Shown here in pieces: positions 58,603 through 64,000 of a stretch of 64,000 nt of DNA. The stretch is taken from the NCBI RefSeq assembly GCF_001653795.1, contig NZ_CP011514.1, forward strand, positions 3,366,279 to 3,430,278. The letters are read 5' to 3'. The number at the start of each line of letters is the position of its first letter. Position 1 is the stretch's first letter. The translations under genes were made by a program, and so were the position numbers. The stretch comes from Mitsuaria sp. 7 (GTDB lineage Bacteria > Pseudomonadota > Gammaproteobacteria > Burkholderiales > Burkholderiaceae_C). Under the pieces are notes generated by a model. That model made no database searches and had not been told where the DNA came from. It was given only the letters and a program-made list of their open reading frames with translations.

Positions 58603-60309
58603 TCAGTTCATCCCCATCGGCGAGGATGCGCCCGCCGCGCCGGCCATCGTGCCGGCGGTGAAGATCAGGTTGACGTCCGAGGCGTCGACGCGCCAGGCCG
58701 ATTGGCCGTGGCTGCGCAGCGCGCGCTGCACCAGCGCCTGCGACGACAGGCGATGCCAGTCTTCCGGCACGCGCTGGCCGTTGGTGACGCCCAGGACGCG
58801 CAGCTTGTGGCGGATCACGGTGTCCAGCGCCGGGGCCAGCTTCACCGCCTCGTCCAGCTTGGACAGGATGACGCCTTGCGCTTCCGCGCCGCGCCAGGCG
58901 CCCACCACGTCCTCGATCGTCTCGCCCTGCTGGGCGGCGTTGACGACCAGGATGCGCTTGATGCTCTTGTGCGCCAGCATGTCCAGCAGCTCGGCGGTCC
59001 GGCTGTCGCGCTGGGCCGTGCCGGCCGTGTCGATCAGCACCATCTTCTTGGACGACAGCAGGTCCAGCAGGTCTTCCAGCGACGCGCGGTCATGCGCCGT
59101 GTGCACCGGCACGCCGAGGATGCGGCCGTAGGCGCGCAGCTGCTCGTGAGCGCCGATCCGGTAGGCGTCCAGCGTGATCAGGCCGAGCTGGCTCGCGCCG
59201 TACTTGGTCGCGAAAGCCGCGGCGATCTTGGCCGTCGTCGTCGTCTTGCCGACGCCCGTCGAGCCGATCATCGCGAACACCCCGCCCTGGTCTTCCAGGG
59301 GCGGTTGCTGCTCGGCGGTCTGCACGTTGCGCGACAGCACGTTGGCGGCCCATGCGTGGGAATCGGCTTCCTCGGTCGTCTTGGCCGGCAGGCCTTCGAC
59401 CAGCTTGCGCACCAGGGCCGGCGAGAAACCGGAGTCCAGCAGCTTCTGCGTCAGGCGGGCCTGCGCCGGCTGGCGCTGGAGCTTCTCCATGAAGGCCAGC
59501 GCGCCGAAGCGCTCTTCGATCATGCCCTTCATCGCGCGGAGCTCGGTCATCATCTCCTGCTCGCGACGCGAGGACGCCGGCATGTCGTTCAGCGGATGGT
59601 TGCCCATGCCACCGAAGCCGTGGCCGATGCCGCCCAGGTCCTGCATGGCCTGCTGCTGCACGCGGATCTCGTCGCGCAGCACCGGCGGCACGACGCGCGG
59701 CGCGGGGGCCGGCGCGGGTTCGTAGGCACGCTCGTCGACGCGACGGGCGCCCAGGGTCTGCATCGCGGAACGCGCGCGCTGATCGCGCTGCGCGGCCATC
59801 GAGGCGACCGAGTCATTCAGTTGCGTCTGCGAGAAGGCCGGGGCCGGCTCGTCCATCATCGGATCGGGCAGGCCGTTCATCTCGGCCGAGCGGCGCTTGA
59901 GCATGCGTTCCCGGACGTAGTCCTGGAAGGACAGCGTGCTCATGGCCATCGCGTTGACGTCCTCGCCCACCGAGCCATCGAAGCCGGGCTCGGCACGCTG
60001 CGGAGCCGGCGACGCGGCCAGACGCTGCTTGAGCGCCTGACGCGGTTGCACCTCTTCCCGATGCTGCTGGCGCTGCGGCTGGGCGGCGGGCTGGCGCGGC
60101 GCGGCGGCGCGGGGCGCTGCAGCGGCGGCACGCGGCGTCGAGGCGGCGACGCGCTCGATCTGCGACATGCCTTCCGGCGCCATCGCCAGCACCTCCACCC
60201 CTTCGGGGCAGGGCTTGTTCGAGAGCACGACCGCTTCGTCGCCGAAGGCCTGGCGGACCAGGGCCATGGCTTCGCGGGAATTGCGGGCGGTAAAGCGTTT
60301 GACGTTCAT
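58603..60309 (-). CDS. flhF: Flagellar biosynthesis GTPase FlhF
   Basis: A 568-residue SRP-type GTPase that sets flagellar number and place. The N-terminus MNVKRFTARNSREAMALVRQAFGDEAVVLSNKP is the B domain. A long Ala/Gln/Arg-rich linker covers about residues 55-230. The NG domain has P-loop GSTGVGKTTT near residue 348, then LDAYRIGAHEQLR and KMVLIDTAGTAQRDSR. The ATG overlaps the flhA stop (ATGA). The linker is longer than in many FlhF proteins. Confidence 0.96.
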   Translation of the reverse strand: MNVKRFTARNSREAMALVRQAFGDEAVVLSNKPCPEGVEVLAMAPEGMSQIERVAASTPRAAAAAPRAAAPRQPAAQPQRQQHREEVQPRQALKQRLAASPAPQRAEPGFDGSVGEDVNAMAMSTLSFQDYVRERMLKRRSAEMNGLPDPMMDEPAPAFSQTQLNDSVASMAAQRDQRARSAMQTLGARRVDERAYEPAPAPAPRVVPPVLRDEIRVQQQAMQDLGGIGHGFGGMGNHPLNDMPASSRREQEMMTELRAMKGMIEERFGALAFMEKLQRQPAQARLTQKLLDSGFSPALVRKLVEGLPAKTTEEADSHAWAANVLSRNVQTAEQQPPLEDQGGVFAMIGSTGVGKTTTTAKIAAAFATKYGASQLGLITLDAYRIGAHEQLRAYGRILGVPVHTAHDRASLEDLLDLLSSKKMVLIDTAGTAQRDSRTAELLDMLAHKSIKRILVVNAAQQGETIEDVVGAWRGAEAQGVILSKLDEAVKLAPALDTVIRHKLRVLGVTNGQRVPEDWHRLSSQALVQRALRSHGQSAWRVDASDVNLIFTAGTMAGAAGASSPMGMN

Positions 60310-62408
60310 GCCGTGCCTCCGATGATGGAGCCGATGCGGATCGTGTGCGTTTCAGGAATCTCGCTGTGTCCCAGCACCTTCAGCCGCGGCGCAGCGCGCT
60401 TGAGCAGACGGGCCAGGGGAGCGCGAATCAAGTCGGGCACCAGCAGGCAGGCGGGCAAACCGCGATCCTCTTGGGATTGCGCGGTCTGCGCGGCACTTCT
60501 TGCAAGCGTGTCGGCCACACCGGGATCCAGCGCCGCGCCGTGAGGCGAGTGCAGGGCCTGCGAGACCAGACGTTCCAGCTCGGGATCGAGGGCGATGACG
60601 TCGAGCTCCTTGGCCGGTCCGTAGATCTGCTGCACGATCGCCGGAGCGATGTGGATGCGGATGCGACGGGCCAGCTCGGCGGGATCGGTCGTCTGCGTGG
60701 CGTTTTCGGCCAGGCTTTCCACGATGGAACGCATGTCGCGGATGTGCACGCCCTCTTCCAGCAGGAACTGGAGGACTCGTTGCAGGGCGGCGACATTGAC
60801 CATCTTTGGAATCACGTCTTCGATGAGTTGGGGCGCTTGCTTGGTGAGGTGATCCACCAGCTGCTGGGTTTCCACTCGACCCAACAACCGGGCCGCGTGA
60901 ACTTGCAGCAAGTGTGAAAGATGAGTGGCCACCACGGTCGCGCAATCAACGACGGTAAAGCCCGCCATTTGCGCCATATCCCGTTGCCGCTCCTCCACCC
61001 AGACCGCCGGGAGTCCGAAGGCAGGATCCGTGGTGGGCGTCCCGATCAGCTTCTGCGTGGCGTGGCCGGGGTTGATGGCGAGCCACATGCCCGGGTAGGC
61101 CTCGGCTTCCCCGATCACCGCGCCGCGCAGCGTCACGCGGTACTGGCTGGGGCGCAGTTCCAGGTTGTCCCGGATGTGCACCGACGGGGGCAGGAAACCG
61201 ATGTCCTGCGCAAACTTGCGGCGTACGCCCTTGATGCGGCTCAGCAGGTCGCCTTCGCGGGACTTGTCGACCAGCGTGATCAGGCGGTAGCCGACTTCCA
61301 GGCCCAGCGTGTCCACGGCGACCACGTCGTCCCAGGAGGCTTCGGCATCCGGGTTCGGCGCGCCAGGAACCGGCGCAGCGGCCTTGCTGCGGGTCTCGGC
61401 CGCCTTCGTGGCCTGCTCCTTGGTGCGCAGCCAGTATGCCAAGTAGCCCAGGGCGCCGGCGATGATCATGAACACCAGGTGCGGCATGCCCGGGATCAGG
61501 CCCAGGAGGAAGACGACACCCGCGGTGATGGCGACGGCCTTGATCGAGCCGAACACCTGCGAGCCGATCATCTGGCCGACGTCCTTGTCCTTGCCGACGC
61601 GCGACACGACCAGGGCGGAGGAGACGGAGATCAGCAGCGCGGGGATCTGCGCCACCAGCGCGTCGCCGACGGCCAGCAGGATGTAGCTGTCGGCGGCCTG
61701 GCCAGCGGTCAGGCCGTGCTGCACCACGCCGATGACGAAGCCGCCGACGATGTTGATGAAGAGGATCAGGATGCCGGCGATCGCGTCGCCGCGGACGAAC
61801 TTCGAGGCACCGTCCATGGAGCCGAAGAAGTCCGCTTCGTCGCCCAGTTCGGCGCGGCGGCGCTTGGCTTCCTTCTCGTCGATCAGGCCGGCGGACAGGT
61901 CGGCGTCGATCGCCATCTGCTTGCCGGGCATCGCGTCCAGGGTGAAACGCGCGCCGACTTCGGCGATCCGCTCCGCACCCTTGGTGACCACGATGAAGTT
62001 GATCACCACCAGGATCGCGAACACGATCAGGCCGACGGCGAAGTTGCCGCCGATCAGGAAGTGGCCGAAGGATTCGATGACCTTGCCCGCGGCGCCGGCG
62101 CCGGTGTGGCCTTCCAGCAGCACCACGCGGGTGGAGGCGACGTTCAGCGACAGGCGCAGCAGCGTCGTGATCAGCAGGACGGTCGGGAAGGCGGCGAAGT
62201 CCAGCGGCCGCAGCATCTGCGAGGCCACCAGCATCACCATGATGGACATGGCGATGTTGAAGGTGAAGAACAGGTCCAGGGCGAAGGCCGGCAGCGGCAG
62301 CACCATCATCGACAGGATGATCATGATGGCGATCGGCGCCCCGAGCGCCTGCACGATGGCGGCGCGGGGTCCGAGGAAGTTCTGCAAACGGGCCATCAGC
62401 TCGTTCAT
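60306..62408 (-). CDS. flhA: Flagellar export gate protein FlhA
   Basis: A 700-residue inner-membrane export gate subunit. About eight transmembrane helices fill residues ~20-330, with the FHIPEP-like hallmark region and TLLRLSLNVASTRVVLLEGHTG near residue 75. MPGKQMAIDADLSAGLIDEKEAKRRR is the conserved cytoplasmic loop, and the C-terminal cytoplasmic domain binds chaperones. It is translationally coupled to flhF and preceded by a sigma-28-type promoter (62479-62505). Confidence 0.97.
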   Translation of the reverse strand: MNELMARLQNFLGPRAAIVQALGAPIAIMIILSMMVLPLPAFALDLFFTFNIAMSIMVMLVASQMLRPLDFAAFPTVLLITTLLRLSLNVASTRVVLLEGHTGAGAAGKVIESFGHFLIGGNFAVGLIVFAILVVINFIVVTKGAERIAEVGARFTLDAMPGKQMAIDADLSAGLIDEKEAKRRRAELGDEADFFGSMDGASKFVRGDAIAGILILFINIVGGFVIGVVQHGLTAGQAADSYILLAVGDALVAQIPALLISVSSALVVSRVGKDKDVGQMIGSQVFGSIKAVAITAGVVFLLGLIPGMPHLVFMIIAGALGYLAYWLRTKEQATKAAETRSKAAAPVPGAPNPDAEASWDDVVAVDTLGLEVGYRLITLVDKSREGDLLSRIKGVRRKFAQDIGFLPPSVHIRDNLELRPSQYRVTLRGAVIGEAEAYPGMWLAINPGHATQKLIGTPTTDPAFGLPAVWVEERQRDMAQMAGFTVVDCATVVATHLSHLLQVHAARLLGRVETQQLVDHLTKQAPQLIEDVIPKMVNVAALQRVLQFLLEEGVHIRDMRSIVESLAENATQTTDPAELARRIRIHIAPAIVQQIYGPAKELDVIALDPELERLVSQALHSPHGAALDPGVADTLARSAAQTAQSQEDRGLPACLLVPDLIRAPLARLLKRAAPRLKVLGHSEIPETHTIRIGSIIGGTA

Positions 62409-62478
62409 CGGGTCTGCCTTCTGCCTGTTGGGGGCCGGGGGGAATCACTCGCCCGACACTGCCGTCGAGCCCCGCCAT

Positions 62479-62505
62479 TGTTCGGCGGGAGCCTCGTTTC
62501 CTTTA
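62479..62505 (-). promoter_or_regulatory. Sigma-28-type promoter upstream of flhA
   Basis: On the minus strand TAAAGGAA, 11 bases and GCCGAACA match the sigma-28 pattern with exact spacing. A CTTTA/TAAAG inverted repeat straddles the -35 side. The whole ~45-bp block recurs upstream of flhB (63809-63835), with identical TAAAG, GCCGAACAATGGCG and flanks. It lies about 70 bp before the flhA ATG. Confidence 0.7.
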
Positions 62506-62576
62506 GCTGGATAAAGGGGGGAATCTCCCCCGAAATCGGGCCTCGCCCCCAGGGCCCCTAGGGCGTGGTCATCCCT

Positions 62577-63773
62577 TCAGGCGGGGTTGCCTTCGGGGAA
62601 CTGGTCGTCCAGTTCTTCCTCCGGCGGCGTCCAGCCCGGCTTCTTGTGCGGATCGAGCTCGTCGGGCACCGGCGGGTTCGGCACGGCCTGCGGCGAGGCG
62701 CCCTGCCCCTTCAGCGCGGCCTTGAGCTGGTACACGTAGGCCAGCACCTGCGCCACGGCGCCGAAGAGCGCGCCGGGGATCTCCCGGTCCAGCTCGGCGT
62801 GGGCGTACAGGGCACGGGCCAGCGCCGGCGCCTGCAGCACCGGCACCTTGTTTTCCTTGGCGACGTCGCGGATCTTGAACGCCAGCAGGTCCATGCCCTT
62901 GGCCACGACGCGCGGCGCGCCGAACTTGGTTTCGTCGTAGGCGATCGCGACCGCATAGTGGGTCGGGTTCATCACGACCAGGTCGGCCTTCGGCACGGCC
63001 TGCAGCATCCGGCGCTTCACCAGCTCCCGGGCCTTGGCGCGCATCTTGTGCTTCATCTCCAGGTTGCCTTCGGCTTCCTTGAGCTCGTTCTTGGCTTCCT
63101 CGCGGGACATCTTCAGCCGCTTGAGGTACTGGAAGCGCTGCAGCGGCACGTCGATGACGGCGAACAGCGCCAGGCACAGGCCCAGCATCATCAGGCCGCC
63201 CATCAGCTGCTTGCCCGCGAAGGCCAGCGCCGCCGGCAGCGGCACCGACATGATCCCGATGAAGCCCGCGATGCGGTCCTTCAGCGCCATCGCGCCGACG
63301 ACGCCCAGCACCAGCGACAGCGCCACGGCCTTCAGCGCCGTGGTCAGGTTCTGCATCTGGAACAGCTTGCCGAACCCGGTGATCGGATTGAGGTTGGAGA
63401 ACTTCGGCGCCAGCGGCTTCATCGTGAAGTTCCAGCCACCGGAAGCGATGTGAGCCGCGATCGCGGCCAGCGCCAGGATGATCAGCGCCGGCAGGCCCAG
63501 CATGAAGCCCTGCCAGGTCAGCGTCGACAGGCGCTCGGTCATCATGCCGGCGCTGCGCAGCTGTTCGGCATCGAAACGCAGCGAGCCTTCCAGCATGCGC
63601 TGCAGGGTTTCGACAGCGTACGGTGTCGAGGTCGCGAACAAGGCGCCGCCCGTGGCCATCACCGCGAAATGCGGCAGGTCCCGGGAGCGCGGCAGTTGAC
63701 CCTCCTTGCGAGATCTTTCGATCTTTTTCTGCGAGGCGGGTAAGTTGCGGTCTTGTGCGTCTTGATCGGCCAT
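62577..63773 (-). CDS. flhB: Flagellar export protein FlhB
   Basis: A 398-residue export switch protein. The N-terminal ASQKKIERSRKEGQLPRSRDL is typical. Four membrane helices span residues ~35-215, and the autocleavage motif NPTH is at about residues 275-278 (LVVMNPTHYAVAI). The C-terminal tail after about residue 355 is Pro-rich and longer than in E. coli. FlhB changes specificity from hook to filament export. It is preceded by a sigma-28-type promoter and followed by flhA. Confidence 0.97.
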   Translation of the reverse strand: MADQDAQDRNLPASQKKIERSRKEGQLPRSRDLPHFAVMATGGALFATSTPYAVETLQRMLEGSLRFDAEQLRSAGMMTERLSTLTWQGFMLGLPALIILALAAIAAHIASGGWNFTMKPLAPKFSNLNPITGFGKLFQMQNLTTALKAVALSLVLGVVGAMALKDRIAGFIGIMSVPLPAALAFAGKQLMGGLMMLGLCLALFAVIDVPLQRFQYLKRLKMSREEAKNELKEAEGNLEMKHKMRAKARELVKRRMLQAVPKADLVVMNPTHYAVAIAYDETKFGAPRVVAKGMDLLAFKIRDVAKENKVPVLQAPALARALYAHAELDREIPGALFGAVAQVLAYVYQLKAALKGQGASPQAVPNPPVPDELDPHKKPGWTPPEEELDDQFPEGNPA

Positions 63774-63808
63774 GGGTGGTCACGGCGCAAATGCCGTGGC
63801 CTCGCCAT

Positions 63809-63835
63809 TGTTCGGCCGGAGGGGGTTTCGCTTTA
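63809..63835 (-). promoter_or_regulatory. Sigma-28-type promoter upstream of flhB
   Basis: TAAAGCGA, 11 bases and GCCGAACA on the minus strand form the second copy of the block seen before flhA. The -10 element is 36 bp before the flhB ATG. The upstream CTTTATCC gives the same inverted repeat with TAAAG. Confidence 0.7.
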
Positions 63836-63888
63836 GCCGGATAAAGGCCCGAAATCAGCCGGACTTCAGCACGCAGGCCCAGAAAGCA

Positions 63889-63914
63889 GAAACCCGCGCC
63901 TGGGCGCGGGTTTC
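63889..63914 (-). terminator. Hairpin terminator after cheZ
   Basis: A 12-bp inverted repeat (GAAACCCGCGCC/GGCGCGGGTTTC, two-base separation) is followed on the minus strand by a T-rich stretch (TTTCTGCTTTC). It lies 27 bp after the cheZ stop and before the flhB promoter, separating chemotaxis from export genes. Confidence 0.8.
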
Positions 63915-63940
63915 GTTGCGGCAATACCAGCTTCGAAGAA

Positions 63941-64000
63941 TCAGAAGCCCAGCGATGCCAGCAGATCGTCCACTTCGGACTGGTTGGCCACCACGTCGGC
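63941..64000 (-). CDS. cheZ: Protein phosphatase CheZ, C-terminal end only
   Basis: Only the last 19 codons and the stop are in the window. They read NQSEVDDLLASLGF at the end, the conserved CheZ C-terminal helix that docks on CheY. CheZ dephosphorylates CheY-P. The rest of the gene lies to the right. Position next to flhB in a flagellar and chemotaxis cluster supports the call. Confidence 0.75.
   Translation of the reverse strand, partial: ADVVANQSEVDDLLASLGF

Overview
The window is GC-rich (roughly two thirds G+C by eye) and gene-dense. It has the gene content and synteny of a flagellated betaproteobacterium of the order Burkholderiales: metG, DUF3460 and scpA in a row, a DUF1841 protein, and flgM/flgN/flgA divergent from flgBCDEFGHIJKL. 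The best guess is the Roseateles/Mitsuaria/Rubrivivax group, but this is inference from gene content only. No rRNA, tRNA, CRISPR array, transposase, integrase or prophage was recognised.

Layout. 1-11.2 kb is core genome: the 5' part of minC, a long non-coding stretch with DnaA-box-like sequences, a bile-acid:sodium-type symporter, metG, DUF3460, scpA, a LuxR-type response regulator, a MaoC-type hydratase, a ParA-type ATPase, a KefF/KefC-like pair and a DUF1841 gene. 11.2-25.1 kb is the flagellar rod/hook cluster: flgN, flgM and flgA leftward, flgB to flgL rightward, then an HDOD gene and a strong terminator. 25.3-36.8 kb is signalling: a HisKA_2 sensor kinase and an ANTAR response regulator split by a hipBA toxin-antitoxin module, then a second kinase, an Hpt protein, a receiver-PAS-GGDEF-EAL protein and a diguanylate cyclase. 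36.9-48.2 kb is a mostly leftward run of small, poorly known genes: SMI1/KNR4, DUF695, M50 peptidase, lipoproteins, an endonuclease V relative and an HTH-nucleotidyltransferase protein with three evenly phased operators.

48.3-55.2 kb is an AT-richer accessory island. It holds two tandem paralogous membrane proteins, a DUF6338-like protein, a GNAT gene broken by one amber codon, a Tse2-like toxin with an overlapping small partner gene, a Cys-rich 72-residue protein, an unknown protein, a long structured inverted repeat, and a large SMC-like ATPase of the PrrC/RloC (AAA_13) type. Three near-identical long hairpins sit at gene 3' ends here. 55.3-64 kb returns to the flagellar regulon, all leftward: cheZ (3' end), flhB, flhA, flhF, an flhG-like gene that has lost its P-loop, fliA, and a soluble chemoreceptor gene.

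How the genes work together. FlhA/FlhB form the export gate, FlhF/FlhG set the position and number of flagella, FliA (sigma-28) is held by FlgM until the hook is finished, and FlgA-FlgL build the P-ring, rod, hook and junction. Sigma-28-type promoter sequences are visible before flgM and, unusually, before both flhB and flhA. The accessory island between the two flagellar blocks is the most likely place for undescribed biology. The leading candidates are the Tse2-like pair, the RloC-like ATPase with the adjacent switch-like inverted repeat, and the phased operator array of the HTH-nucleotidyltransferase gene.
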